56,538 nt of DNA from Gammaproteobacteria bacterium (GTDB lineage: Bacteria; Pseudomonadota; Gammaproteobacteria; Coxiellales; Coxiellaceae), in NCBI GenBank assembly GCA_030429175.1, contig JAUIDD010000013.1, forward strand, positions 1 through 56,538, read 5' to 3'. Positions 36,405 to 45,388 of the stretch are shown piece by piece. The notes below the pieces were generated by a model. It saw nothing but the letters and a program-made list of their open reading frames with translations. It was not told the DNA's origin and searched no databases. Position numbers and translations under genes: made by a program. Position 1 is the first letter of the stretch. The number at the start of each line of letters is the position of its first letter.

Positions 36405-37895
36405 TTAGTGTTTTCCAAGATATTCTTTTTTGATATGCTCAATGAAATATTGTGGATTAAGCATCTCTCCAGTTGCTTGTTGTAGTAACTCGTCCATTGT
36501 ATAGCGCGAGCCTTGTGAATGTATATGTGTATGTAGCCAATCTGTTAAAGGTTTAAAGTCACCTTGCTGGATTTGTTGTGGTATATTTGGGTGTGCTCTA
36601 AGTGCTGATTGGTAGCATTGTGCGGCAATTAAGCGTCCCAGTGTATATGCTGGAAAATAACCAAAACCACCAGACGGCCAATGCACGTCTTGCATTGCAC
36701 CATTTTGATCATTACCTTTAGTTGAGAGGCCTAAATAGCTGTGCATCTTATCATGCCATGCGTCGGGTAGATTTTTTATTGCAAGCTTACCACTAAATAA
36801 ATCACGTTCGATTTCATAGCGTAGGATCACATGTAGCGGATAAGTGACTTCATCGGCGTCGACACGAATCAAACTTTTTTCAACTCGTGTAGCAATATGA
36901 AAAAGATTCTCAGCACTAAAGGCAGTTTGCTTTCCAAAAGTGTCAATCACATGTGGTTCAAGAAACTGCATGAATTCCAATGAGCGACATACCGGCATTT
37001 CGATAATCAGCGATTGGCTTTCGTGCACCGACATACCCAGGGCTAATCCAACTGGCTGGCCGTGCCATTGTTTTGGTAGGCCTTGTTCATAGCAGGCATG
37101 GCCAGTTTCATGACAGATAGCTAATAAACTTGAGAGGAATTCGTTGGTATTATAACGTGTTGTTATGCGCACATCATCACTGCTGCCACCACAAAAAGGA
37201 TGATGACTGGTATCGAGGCGGCCATGATGAAAATCAAAACCAATATGCTTCATGACTTCTAAGCCAAGCATACGCTGCTTTTTGATATCAAAAGGACCTT
37301 CGGGTTCTGTGATCTTAATACTTTTTTGCTTTTCGATAATCTCGTTTATTAAGGGTGGCAACTCTATTTTAAGTTGATCGAAGATAGGATTAATCATCTC
37401 TTGAGAGACACCAGGCGAATATTCATCTAGCAATACGTCATAAGGTGATCGCTGTTCTATTTCGCCGCGGATCTGTGCTGACTCACGGATTAATTGAAAG
37501 AGTTGTTCAAGCTTAGGTTCGAAATCCTGCCAATTATTTTGTGCGCGATGCTCGCGCCATGCTTGTTCGCACAGTGCGCTTTTTTCTGAAATTTCAGTCA
37601 CTAGTTTAACGGGCAGGCAAGTTGCCTGTTGGTACTGGCGTTGCATAAGCTCAAGATTACGCTGCTGCCATGCCTCTAAGCTACTGTCGCCCTGAGCCTC
37701 GTTGATAAGATCACTGACTTGTGTATTGGTAAGTTTTTGGTGTATCACAGCAGAAAGAGTGCTGAGGGCACGTGCACGACTAGTGCCACCACCAACTGGC
37801 ATCATCGTTGCTTCATCCCAATGGGCGAGTGCTTGTAGGTTATTTAAGTCGGATAATTGTGAAAAAATATGTTGGAGTTGTTGATATGCAGTCAT
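36405..37895 (-). CDS. Carboxypeptidase Taq-like metallopeptidase (M32)
   Basis: This 496-aa M32 metallocarboxypeptidase is of usual family length. The zinc motif is AICHETGHACYEQGLPKQWH (HETGH, about residues 260-264), with HESQSLIIE (about 290) supplying the third-ligand glutamate region. The DPRF-like motif appears as HHPFCGGSSDDVRITTRYN, and FGYFPAYTLGRLIAAQ (about 416-431) near the C-terminus is typical. It releases C-terminal residues from peptides in the cytoplasm and is probably part of amino-acid scavenging with PepN. It is convergent with the lysine operon. Confidence 0.96.
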   Translation of the reverse strand: MTAYQQLQHIFSQLSDLNNLQALAHWDEATMMPVGGGTSRARALSTLSAVIHQKLTNTQVSDLINEAQGDSSLEAWQQRNLELMQRQYQQATCLPVKLVTEISEKSALCEQAWREHRAQNNWQDFEPKLEQLFQLIRESAQIRGEIEQRSPYDVLLDEYSPGVSQEMINPIFDQLKIELPPLINEIIEKQKSIKITEPEGPFDIKKQRMLGLEVMKHIGFDFHHGRLDTSHHPFCGGSSDDVRITTRYNTNEFLSSLLAICHETGHACYEQGLPKQWHGQPVGLALGMSVHESQSLIIEMPVCRSLEFMQFLEPHVIDTFGKQTAFSAENLFHIATRVEKSLIRVDADEVTYPLHVILRYEIERDLFSGKLAIKNLPDAWHDKMHSYLGLSTKGNDQNGAMQDVHWPSGGFGYFPAYTLGRLIAAQCYQSALRAHPNIPQQIQQGDFKPLTDWLHTHIHSQGSRYTMDELLQQATGEMLNPQYFIEHIKKEYLGKH

Positions 37896-38003
37896 GTGTC
37901 GCAGCCTCTATTTCAAGTGTTACCAATTCTACCACTATAGCGAATTGATGGTAAGAGCCGAGTTTGTTAAACTCAGTTTAATTTTACTAAGAAAGGTTTT
38001 TTT

Positions 38004-39446
38004 ATGAGCAGAAATAGTTTTTTTTTAGCTGAAGATGGCAAGGGCTATCAATTAGAAGAAGATAGTATCGAGCTATTATTACTAAAGCTTCGCAGTCAAT
38101 ATCCTCAATTGCATACCGAAGAAGATCGCACCATTAGAATTGATGATGAGTATTCAGACATGGATCTCGCATATACACTTAAACGCCGTTTTGAGCATGA
38201 TGTTGATGAAGCATTGCAAATCAAACAATACGATCATGCATTTGTCTTAAAGTTATTGCCAATATTAAATCACACTAATGGCGCGGATTTATTATCTTGG
38301 ATTAACAGCTATCAGCAAGCGACTCGGCAGTTTATTTTGTATGGTATTGTGCATGTGTCAATGAATCACTGGGTACCTTATTTTATTTTGCCGATCGAAG
38401 GCAGACTGCCTAAGTTGCTTACGATTGAGCCGATGGCAGTGCCTCACAAACAAGGTGCAGTCAGTTGCCTGCATGATTTTTTTCTGAAAATATTTCAAAG
38501 TGATGCTTTGTTCGATTTTCAAAACATCGATATTGATTTGCAAGCTAATGGCTATGCTTGTGGCATGGTGAGTTATAATTTACTCGATGAGGTATTGGCG
38601 AGTTTATCAACCAAGAATCCAATTCTTATTTATGAGGGTCAGGATTTACGCTTTAAAAAAGCGCTTTTAAGGCATCAAAAAGGACATGACGATTTAGCTT
38701 TATTCAAAGCGAAAACTGAGCGGTTGTGTGGTGGTGTATTAAATTCATTAAAGGGGTATGGCAATATTATCGTATCATCAGCCATTAGCACAGATGATAA
38801 AATCTATAGAAAGTTGGCAATACATAAATTAGCAATTTCCGAGGGTGTTAATATTAAGGCACGCATACAAAAACAACTTACAGCTGACGAAAGGAGGAAG
38901 CGCACTCAAATGTCTGCATTTTTGGTGGAAGATCCTAAAGTTCAAGGGTTGATTAACGAAGTCATTAAACGTATGAGTGAATATCCTTCATTGCAAGCCT
39001 ATAAACAAAATAAAATGTCATTGCTTTCTCGATTGATAAATTGGAACCATAATAGTCAGCCGAGTGTTATAGACTTACTTAACTGCTTGCAAGACATTGA
39101 GATGTCACAGTATCAAAAGATAAAACGCATTTGTATAGAATTTCTTATGTGTAGTGGTGTTGATTGGCGTGGAGATCGCTTAAGACCTTTGCTTGTTGAT
39201 TATTTCAAGGTTTCAACTGATGAGGTATGTACATATATTCGCCGTAGGTTGAGTGTAACACAGCAAATGTCAATGACATATTCAGATGAGTACTACACTC
39301 CGGTGCCAACTCATGATGATTATGCTGGAGTGTTAAAACAGAAAATAAAAAGGATGTATCGTGATATAGAGGGTGAGGTGAAGCATTATAGAATATCAGT
39401 CTTAGCTAAGAAAGAGGCAATGGCTACGTCTGCAAAACCAGTTTAA
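38004..39446 (+). CDS. CE-clan cysteine protease/acetyltransferase-like protein (Ulp/YopJ type), putative effector
   Basis: This 480-aa protein has no signal peptide or membrane segment. Residues about 105-200 carry a CE-clan catalytic arrangement: H122 in SMNHWVPYFI, E142 in LLTIEPM, oxyanion Gln180 and Cys186 in IDLQANGYACGMVSYNLL. The Q-x-N-G-x-x-C-G order is that of Ulp1/SENP-type deubiquitinases and deSUMOylases. The H-x19-E-x43-C spacing is close to YopJ acetyltransferases (H109, E128, C172). The C-terminal 280 residues are helical and unrecognised. ATG 38004 follows AAAGG. These domains in bacteria are mostly secreted host-directed enzymes; which activity and target cannot be told from sequence. 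It ends overlapping bioD by 4 nt, tail to tail. Confidence 0.85.
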   Translation: MSRNSFFLAEDGKGYQLEEDSIELLLLKLRSQYPQLHTEEDRTIRIDDEYSDMDLAYTLKRRFEHDVDEALQIKQYDHAFVLKLLPILNHTNGADLLSWINSYQQATRQFILYGIVHVSMNHWVPYFILPIEGRLPKLLTIEPMAVPHKQGAVSCLHDFFLKIFQSDALFDFQNIDIDLQANGYACGMVSYNLLDEVLASLSTKNPILIYEGQDLRFKKALLRHQKGHDDLALFKAKTERLCGGVLNSLKGYGNIIVSSAISTDDKIYRKLAIHKLAISEGVNIKARIQKQLTADERRKRTQMSAFLVEDPKVQGLINEVIKRMSEYPSLQAYKQNKMSLLSRLINWNHNSQPSVIDLLNCLQDIEMSQYQKIKRICIEFLMCSGVDWRGDRLRPLLVDYFKVSTDEVCTYIRRRLSVTQQMSMTYSDEYYTPVPTHDDYAGVLKQKIKRMYRDIEGEVKHYRISVLAKKEAMATSAKPV

Positions 39447-40057
39447 AGGTTAAATAAAACTTGATTTAAATAATCAATATTTTCCTTGCTATGGCTATAA
39501 TTTGAATCGATGTCGTTGAGTATATGTTTATAGATGGAAATATTGCGTGCGCGCAAAACTTCAAATGAGAGTAGTGTGTGATTCAGGCAACCAAGTTTGA
39601 GTCCGGTGACAAAGATCACAGGAATTTTAAGTGCTTCGATAAGATCTAGTAGCGTTTCATTATAGTTAAGTGGTGTCATCAAGCCACCTGCGCCTTCGAT
39701 TAAAATCACATCGCAGTTAATGGCTAATCCAGGTTGTAGTTTTTCGATGATGTGTGATACAGATAGGGGATAGTTGTGTTTTTGTGCTTCGATATGCGGT
39801 GCAATTGGTTGCTCAAATGTAATTGGATTGATGACGTCATAAGCTAGGTCTATCGTGCTTGCCACTTGAAGTTTGAGTGCATCATCATTTCTAAGGCCAT
39901 TGGCTGTTTGTGCGCTACCACTGGCAATGGGCTTAAGTCCAATAACAGATTTGCCTTGTGCTTGAAGCTCACGCATTAGTTGAACCGTGCAATAGGTTTT
40001 ACCACAGTCAGTGTCAGTGCCAGTGACGAAATAAACCTGTTTGTTACTTTTGGGCAT
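39443..40057 (-). CDS. bioD: Dethiobiotin synthetase
   Basis: The 204-aa enzyme closes the ureido ring of dethiobiotin with CO2 and ATP. The P-loop is VTGTDTDCGKTYCTVQLM (about residues 11-28). KPIASG, the acidic EGAGGLMTPLNYNETL (about 122-137) and VTGLKLGCLNHTLLS match BioD. It is last in the bioB-F-C-D unit, its start overlapping the bioC end by 14 nt. Its stop overlaps that of the convergent CE-clan gene by 4 nt. Confidence 0.96.
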   Translation of the reverse strand: MPKSNKQVYFVTGTDTDCGKTYCTVQLMRELQAQGKSVIGLKPIASGSAQTANGLRNDDALKLQVASTIDLAYDVINPITFEQPIAPHIEAQKHNYPLSVSHIIEKLQPGLAINCDVILIEGAGGLMTPLNYNETLLDLIEALKIPVIFVTGLKLGCLNHTLLSFEVLRARNISIYKHILNDIDSNYSHSKENIDYLNQVLFNL

Positions 40058-40814
40058 GGATAAAAAATACCTCGTAATTCGCCATAATATGTGTGTGATC
40101 AGGAAACAGCTGTTGATAGATTTGATCTAAGCGCTTAAAAAATCTTGGTGTGATAAGCCCATTTTTAGTACGCATATGATTGTAGATAGAGCCGATTTTC
40201 GAAATGGCATAAATTAAATGATAGTGTGATGTATATGGGATGCTGTAAGTTTGTTTTATGCACGCTAGGTTTGAAAAGTTTAGTTTGGCTAAGCTTTTTT
40301 TGAGTGTTCCAAGTTTGGGTAGTCGATTAACATGATTGATTTGGTGTGCATGTTGATAGCATAGGCTTAAAGAGTGTAGTGTATTTGGCCCCAGTGTAGT
40401 GAGTATTAGCTCGCCATTATCTTTTAAAACACGATAAGCTTCATTACATACTTTCGAGTAGTCACACCATTGCAGCATTAGGCTGCTCATTATAAAATCT
40501 TGTGAGTTACTTGCAATGGGGAGCTGCTCACTTTCGCAAGCAATATGCTGGCTTTGGGTTTGTTGCTGGCTTATTTCAAGCATACGTTCAGCGCAATCGC
40601 TTATTAATAAGTGGCTTTTGGTATAGTGTTGCTCGAGTAATTGGCTTAAGTATCCAGTGCCTGCACCCAGCTCTAAAATATGCTGAGGCTGTGTGGCATG
40701 GGCATGTAATTGCGTATATGTAAATAAATCATCGGCAATCAGCTTTTGTACAGTGGCTGATTGATTATAAGTGTTGGCAGCACGATTAAATGATTGTTTA
40801 ATTGTGTGTCGCAT
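40044..40814 (-). CDS. bioC: Malonyl-ACP O-methyltransferase
   Basis: The 256-aa SAM methyltransferase starts biotin synthesis by methylating malonyl-ACP. SFNRAANTYNQSATVQKLIA at the N-terminus is typical of BioC, SAM motif I is ILELGAGTGYLSQLLEQ (about residues 46-62), and DFIMSSLMLQWCDYSK is the family-specific post-motif. It overlaps bioF by 17 nt and bioD by 14 nt. No bioH or other pimeloyl-ACP methyl-ester esterase is seen in the window, so that step must be encoded elsewhere. Confidence 0.95.
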   Translation of the reverse strand: MRHTIKQSFNRAANTYNQSATVQKLIADDLFTYTQLHAHATQPQHILELGAGTGYLSQLLEQHYTKSHLLISDCAERMLEISQQQTQSQHIACESEQLPIASNSQDFIMSSLMLQWCDYSKVCNEAYRVLKDNGELILTTLGPNTLHSLSLCYQHAHQINHVNRLPKLGTLKKSLAKLNFSNLACIKQTYSIPYTSHYHLIYAISKIGSIYNHMRTKNGLITPRFFKRLDQIYQQLFPDHTHIMANYEVFFIHAQK

Positions 40815-41907
40815 AATATTTTTGGATATGAGAAATCAGTTGATCGATCTGTGCCAAAGTGTGGCTAATATTTAGTGTAATGCGTAACATACAATTATTT
40901 TTATGCACACTCGGTGGCCTTAAGCAGCCAACTGCAATACCTTTGCTTGCAAGATGGGTTTTAAGTGATAAAGCCTCTTGTGGTGTGGTAACTGGAATTG
41001 CATGAATAGCAGTTTGGCTCTGTTGTTTGAGTAAGTTTTTAGTTTTTTGATTAAAGTAATCAATCAGCTCATGAAGTTTTTGTTGACGCCATGTTTCTGC
41101 TTTGAGTAATTCAATTGTTTTTATGCCAGTTTCAGCAAAGTAAGGAGGGATCGCTGTGGTGTAACGATAACTGCGTGCAAATTGGATTATGCGTTCAATT
41201 GTTTGTTTAGGGCCACATAGCATTGCCCCAAAATTTCCAAAGCCTTTGCTGAGTGGATAGTTCACAATGGCAATAGTGTCTCGCTTTAATTTAAAGTGAT
41301 CGATCGCACCACTACCCTTATTGCCAAGTATAGCAAGCCCATGTGCATCATCGATAATGAGTTGTGCTTGATGTGCCTCTGCTACTTTCGCTAAAGCGCT
41401 TAAATTGGCAAGCTGGCCATCACAGCTAAAAACGCTATTAGTCATAATATAAGCGCGTGGTTGTAGTAGTTGCTGTAAATGCTCAATATTGCGATGACGA
41501 TAGCGTGTCGACTTTGCTTGAGATAATTTAAGGCTGTCGATAGCAGATGCATGACAGAGTTGATCGTAGACAATAATATCATCAGCTGTGGTGAGTGATT
41601 GTAAGATGGCGAGATTAGCTAAATAACCAGACGATAAAAACACGCCAGCTTCAAAACCTGTAAATGCTGCAAACGCAGCTTCAAACTCTTGGTGTGCTTG
41701 TGTATAACCATTCACAAAAGCAGAGCCTCTGCTGTTAACACCATGCTGATCGATGCTTTTTTTGATTGTTTCGATTAAAACTGGGTGTCGCGATAAGTTT
41801 AAATAATCACTGCTATTAAAGCAGATCAATTGATCACTTTGAATTTCTCTGGTTCGGGTTAGTGATTGTGCTTGCCATTGCTTTAAGTCTTGGCAGGCTA
41901 GCTGCAT
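40798..41907 (-). CDS. bioF: 8-amino-7-oxononanoate synthase
   Basis: This 369-aa PLP enzyme condenses pimeloyl-ACP with alanine. NSSDYLNLSRHPVLIETIKK and GSAFVNGYTQAHQEFEAAFA are the BioF N-terminal motifs. DDAHGLAILGNKGSGAIDHF supplies the cofactor-binding Asp-x-x-His. The Schiff-base lysine lies in NYPLSKGFGNFGAML (about residue 225). It is translationally coupled with bioB (10-nt overlap) and bioC (17-nt overlap). Confidence 0.96.
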   Translation of the reverse strand: MQLACQDLKQWQAQSLTRTREIQSDQLICFNSSDYLNLSRHPVLIETIKKSIDQHGVNSRGSAFVNGYTQAHQEFEAAFAAFTGFEAGVFLSSGYLANLAILQSLTTADDIIVYDQLCHASAIDSLKLSQAKSTRYRHRNIEHLQQLLQPRAYIMTNSVFSCDGQLANLSALAKVAEAHQAQLIIDDAHGLAILGNKGSGAIDHFKLKRDTIAIVNYPLSKGFGNFGAMLCGPKQTIERIIQFARSYRYTTAIPPYFAETGIKTIELLKAETWRQQKLHELIDYFNQKTKNLLKQQSQTAIHAIPVTTPQEALSLKTHLASKGIAVGCLRPPSVHKNNCMLRITLNISHTLAQIDQLISHIQKYYATHN

Positions 41908-42869
41908 GACAGCGCCTCTTCTTTAACAGCGGCTTGCATATTTAATGATGAGAGTAGACGATGATCATCACTGATATCATGTAGTGTTTGGGTGAGATAT
42001 TTATCGCCCGCAATCACTGAGTCAGCGCCAGCATAAAAGCAAGTTGCTTGATATAAATCGTCCATCTTGTTACGGCCAGCCGATAAGCGAATTGAAGATG
42101 TGGGTAACATAATCCGGGCCAGTGCAATAAATTTGACGTGTTCGATCGGATCGACTTTAGCCTGTTCTTCAAGTGGGGTGCCTTCGACAGGCATGAGTAA
42201 ATTAACCGTTACCACCTCGGGTGGTTTTTTAAGGCGTGTGAGCTCGATGAGTAAATTGATACGATCTTCGATACTTTCGCCCATGCCAATAATGCCACCG
42301 CAGCACACACTCATTCCAGCTTCTTGCACATGATCAAGTGTTTCAAGGCGGTCATCGTAGCTGCGTGTGGTAATGATTTTGTCATAAAATTCACGCGATG
42401 AATCGAGATTATGGTTATAAAAATCCGCACCAGCGGCCTTTAATTCTTGTGCTTGTTCTGCATTTAACATGCCAAGCGACACACAACACTCGAGCTCTTC
42501 CTGCTTAATCAGTTTGACCATCTCGAGTACTTTGGGGAATTCTTTTTTAGGTGGTCCCCGCCAAGCGGCAACCAAACAAAAACGTGTCGCGCCATTGGCT
42601 TTAGCTTTACGTGCCTGATGGAGGACTTGTTGATTATCCATTAATGATTCACGTGCGACATCAGTCTTATAATGGGCGCTCTGTGGGCAATAAGCACAGT
42701 TCTCAGGGCAGCCACCAGATTTAATATTAAGCAGTGTCGTTAGCTGAATTTTAGTTTCATCAAAATTTTCTTTTAAGACATGGTGTGACTTATCTATGAG
42801 CGTTGAAAAGGGTAGTGCATATAAAGCAGCTGCGCGATCATAGGTCCATTGTTTCGTATTGACAGTCAT
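41898..42869 (-). CDS. bioB: Biotin synthase
   Basis: This 323-aa radical SAM enzyme inserts sulfur into dethiobiotin. The [4Fe-4S] motif is GGCPENCAYCPQSAHY (C-x3-C-x2-C). RFCLVAAWRGPP, YNHNLDSSREFYDKIITTR and SVCCGGIIGMGE provide the [2Fe-2S] and SAM contacts. ATG 42869 is preferred although no strong ribosome site precedes it; the only upstream in-frame start is a TTG at 42905 inside the operator. The leader may be extremely short (-10 candidate TAAACT close by). First gene of the bioBFCD unit. Confidence 0.96.
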   Translation of the reverse strand: MTVNTKQWTYDRAAALYALPFSTLIDKSHHVLKENFDETKIQLTTLLNIKSGGCPENCAYCPQSAHYKTDVARESLMDNQQVLHQARKAKANGATRFCLVAAWRGPPKKEFPKVLEMVKLIKQEELECCVSLGMLNAEQAQELKAAGADFYNHNLDSSREFYDKIITTRSYDDRLETLDHVQEAGMSVCCGGIIGMGESIEDRINLLIELTRLKKPPEVVTVNLLMPVEGTPLEEQAKVDPIEHVKFIALARIMLPTSSIRLSAGRNKMDDLYQATCFYAGADSVIAGDKYLTQTLHDISDDHRLLSSLNMQAAVKEEALSCS

Positions 42870-42898
42870 GGCGATACAGTTTACGCTGCAAGATTCTA

Positions 42899-42931
42899 AT
42901 GTCAACCAAAATTTTTTTTTTCAGTTAACAA
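42899..42931. promoter_or_regulatory. BirA-type biotin operator between bioB and bioA
   Basis: ATGTCAACC (42899-42907) and AGTTAACAA (42923-42931) are separated by 15 nt. They match the bacterial BirA half-sites (TTGTmAACC / GGTTkACAA) at 8 of 9 and 7 of 9 positions. On the minus strand the left half contains TTGACA, a consensus -35 for bioB with TAAACT 16 nt later. On the plus strand it overlaps the likely start after TCTAAT for bioA. One repressor site could therefore shut both directions. Confidence 0.8.
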
Positions 42932-42945
42932 TAAGGATACCCTTT

Positions 42946-44226
42946 ATGCAAGAGCAGGTTTCGCCATTATGGCATCCATGTACACAGATGAAAGATTTTG
43001 AACAACAAGCACCGTTATCTGTAGCTTCTGCAACCGGCAGCGATTTAATTTTAAACGATGGTCGTCGCATAATTGATACTTTATCTAGTTGGTGGACTAA
43101 AAGCTTAGGTCATCAGCATCCTTATATTCGTGAAGCAGTGATCGCGCAGGCTAATCAGTTAGAGCATGTGATGTTAGCCAGTGCAACTCATGGTCCGATT
43201 GAACGTTTATCCCATCGTTTATCTTGTTTGATGCCAGGGCTGGATAAAGTCGCTTATGCGAGTGATGGTGCTTCAGTTGTCGAGATGGCAATGAAAATGA
43301 GTGTGCATAGTCGTTTGTTAACTGGGCACACGCAGCGTACTAAGTTTATGGCGTTATCTGGTGCTTATCATGGTGAAACAATTGGTGCGTTAAGTGTTTC
43401 TGATTTGGGTCAGTATCGTGAGCCGTATCAATCTATGTTAATGCCAACCACTTTTATCGAGCATGTGCCTAGCGTTGCTAATCGTCACGATCCATTGTGG
43501 CATGATGCAGAATTTTATTGGAAAAAAATAGCAGCGCAGCTTACCCCTTATGCCGATACGTTAACTGCAATTTTGGTTGAGCCCATTTTACAGGCGGCTA
43601 ATCATATGCGCTTATATAGTGCTGATTTATTAAAACGTTTGCGTAGCTGGTGTGATCAACATGATGTGCATCTAATTGCCGATGAAATTATGACGGGCTT
43701 TGGCCGCACCGGTAAAATGTTTGCCTGCCAGCATGCTGATATTACGCCTGACTTTATGTGTCTCGGTAAAACGATCACAGCGGGTTGGTTGCCGATGAGT
43801 GCGGTGATGGTGCGTCAAGAGATGTATGATTTGTTTTATGCGGACTATAAGCTGGGTCGTTCATTCCTACATTCACATACCTTCGCTGGTAATCCATTAG
43901 CAGCAGCGGCTGCCAATGCGCAGTTAGATGTGTTAGAGCAAGATGCACTGGTCCAGCGTGTACCTGAAATCGAAGCCGTATTACTCGACAAAATGCAGCA
44001 GCTAGCACAGTCAACACAGCAACTGCATAACGTACGTGGCATTGGTACAGTGATCGCAGCCGACTTAAAAGGCGAAGGTCGTCTTGGTTTTGAGTTATCC
44101 AAGAAGGCTATCGATGCAGGGTTATTATTGAGGCCACTTGGTAATACAGTTTATTGTGTATTGCCGTTAAATATTGAGTTTTTAGTTATCGATGATATCT
44201 TCAGTAAACTATCCAGCATACTATAA
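42946..44226 (+). CDS. bioA: Adenosylmethionine-8-amino-7-oxononanoate aminotransferase
   Basis: The 426-aa class III PLP aminotransferase uses SAM as amino donor to make 7,8-diaminopelargonate. WHPCTQMKDFEQQAPLSVAS at the N-terminus, SSWWTKSLGHQHPYI and ALSGAYHGETIGALS are BioA-typical. The cofactor Asp lies in LIADEIMTGFGRTGKMFAC and the Schiff-base Lys in CLGKTITAGWLPMSAV. ATG 42946 follows AAGGA; the upstream frame from 42859 overlaps bioB and the operator. It is divergent from bioBFCD under the shared operator, and its last 26 nt overlap the convergent permease gene. Confidence 0.97.
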   Translation: MQEQVSPLWHPCTQMKDFEQQAPLSVASATGSDLILNDGRRIIDTLSSWWTKSLGHQHPYIREAVIAQANQLEHVMLASATHGPIERLSHRLSCLMPGLDKVAYASDGASVVEMAMKMSVHSRLLTGHTQRTKFMALSGAYHGETIGALSVSDLGQYREPYQSMLMPTTFIEHVPSVANRHDPLWHDAEFYWKKIAAQLTPYADTLTAILVEPILQAANHMRLYSADLLKRLRSWCDQHDVHLIADEIMTGFGRTGKMFACQHADITPDFMCLGKTITAGWLPMSAVMVRQEMYDLFYADYKLGRSFLHSHTFAGNPLAAAAANAQLDVLEQDALVQRVPEIEAVLLDKMQQLAQSTQQLHNVRGIGTVIAADLKGEGRLGFELSKKAIDAGLLLRPLGNTVYCVLPLNIEFLVIDDIFSKLSSIL

Positions 44227-45388
44227 ACATCAACCCCAGCCCTAATGCAATAGTGGGCACCCAAGGATAGGGTGCGTTATAAGGGCGGGGTTGGTTTGAT
44301 TGTGTATGACGCAATTTAAAATAGCTAATTAATACCAAACAATACATACATAATGCACTGAAGGCCGCGATCATGATTAAATGATTAGCAAACTGTGCTG
44401 AATAAGTTGCTGCAATACCAATGCAGCTTGGAATAATTAAAGCCCATAGTGGCGAGTTATTTTTGGTGACACGTGTTAAAAACTTTGGTAAAAAACATGC
44501 GCGTGATAACGCATAAACCTGACGTGTGTAAGCGATGATAATACCATTCAAACTTGCCAATAAGCCGCATAATCCTAAAACATCCACACTTCGTGCCAGC
44601 CAACTTGAACTGCTATAGAGTTGTGATAGGGTTGCTGATAAAGGATAGTCAATTGCTGCAGTTGGGTTGGTATTATGAGTTTCGGTAAAAAATAGCGTGA
44701 GTACAGAGCAGCTACATACGGTAATAATCGCTAAAATAAATCCGCGTGCAATATCTTTATGTGGGCGCATTACTTCTTCGGCTGCCATTGCAACGCCTTC
44801 AATCGCGAGATATAACCAAATTGCAAATGGAATCGCAGCAACCCATGAAGCGTGTGCTTGTTTAAAATTAAGATGGTAGATTGGATGGGTGTAAGTTACG
44901 TTTGCCGCATAATAAATAACTAAACCGAGTAAGGCTAATAAAGTAATTGCCATTTCAAATAACGCGAGATCACGCGTGCCGCTTAAATTAACGAATATAC
45001 AGGCTATAAATATCAGTACACTGGCAAGATGTGCAGGAATAGTCGGCACAAGAAAATGTAAATAAGCACCAGTTGCAACTGCAATAGCAGGTGCGGCGAA
45101 GATTAATTCGACACAACACGCGAGACCAGTAATTAAGCCCATGCGCCGTCCAAATGCAGCAGTAGCATAAGTTAGCGGACCGCCGGCACGTGGCATCATC
45201 GCTGCAAGTTCGGCATAACACAGCATAAAACATAGATAAAAAATACTGACAACAACAGTCGCGACAAACATGCCATGAACGCCTGAGACGCGAAAGCCAT
45301 AGTTCCAGCCAAAGTATTGCCCTGATATGACCATGCCAATGGCAATTGCCCAGATATGCTTGGTAGTCAACGACTTAGTTAATGACAT
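44201..45388 (-). CDS. APC-family permease, ethanolamine-permease type
   Basis: The 395-aa inner-membrane protein has about 12 helices. The first reads AIAIGMVISGQYFGWNYGF, matching the ethanolamine permease branch of the amino acid-polyamine-organocation superfamily (I-S-G-x-Y-F-G-W). MMPRAGGPLTYATAAFGRRM and LYLAIEGVAMAAEEVMRPHK are the usual conserved APC loops. It is last in a five-gene cluster, overlapping the M81 gene by 14 nt. Import of ethanolamine or a similar amino alcohol would fit the enzymes encoded upstream. Substrate is inferred from family pattern and context. Confidence 0.85.
   Translation of the reverse strand: MSLTKSLTTKHIWAIAIGMVISGQYFGWNYGFRVSGVHGMFVATVVVSIFYLCFMLCYAELAAMMPRAGGPLTYATAAFGRRMGLITGLACCVELIFAAPAIAVATGAYLHFLVPTIPAHLASVLIFIACIFVNLSGTRDLALFEMAITLLALLGLVIYYAANVTYTHPIYHLNFKQAHASWVAAIPFAIWLYLAIEGVAMAAEEVMRPHKDIARGFILAIITVCSCSVLTLFFTETHNTNPTAAIDYPLSATLSQLYSSSSWLARSVDVLGLCGLLASLNGIIIAYTRQVYALSRACFLPKFLTRVTKNNSPLWALIIPSCIGIAATYSAQFANHLIMIAAFSALCMYCLVLISYFKLRHTQSNQPRPYNAPYPWVPTIALGLGLMFIVCWIVY

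Noticed and set aside
37960-37974. GAGTTT-GTT-AAACTC hairpin before the CE-clan gene as a terminator
   Set aside because: AT-rich 6-bp stem with a 3-nt loop and no preceding plus-strand gene; could be an operator, but no support beyond position.
41898-42905. Longer bioB beginning at 42905
   Set aside because: That start is a TTG inside the BirA-type operator and would add 12 residues absent from other biotin synthases.
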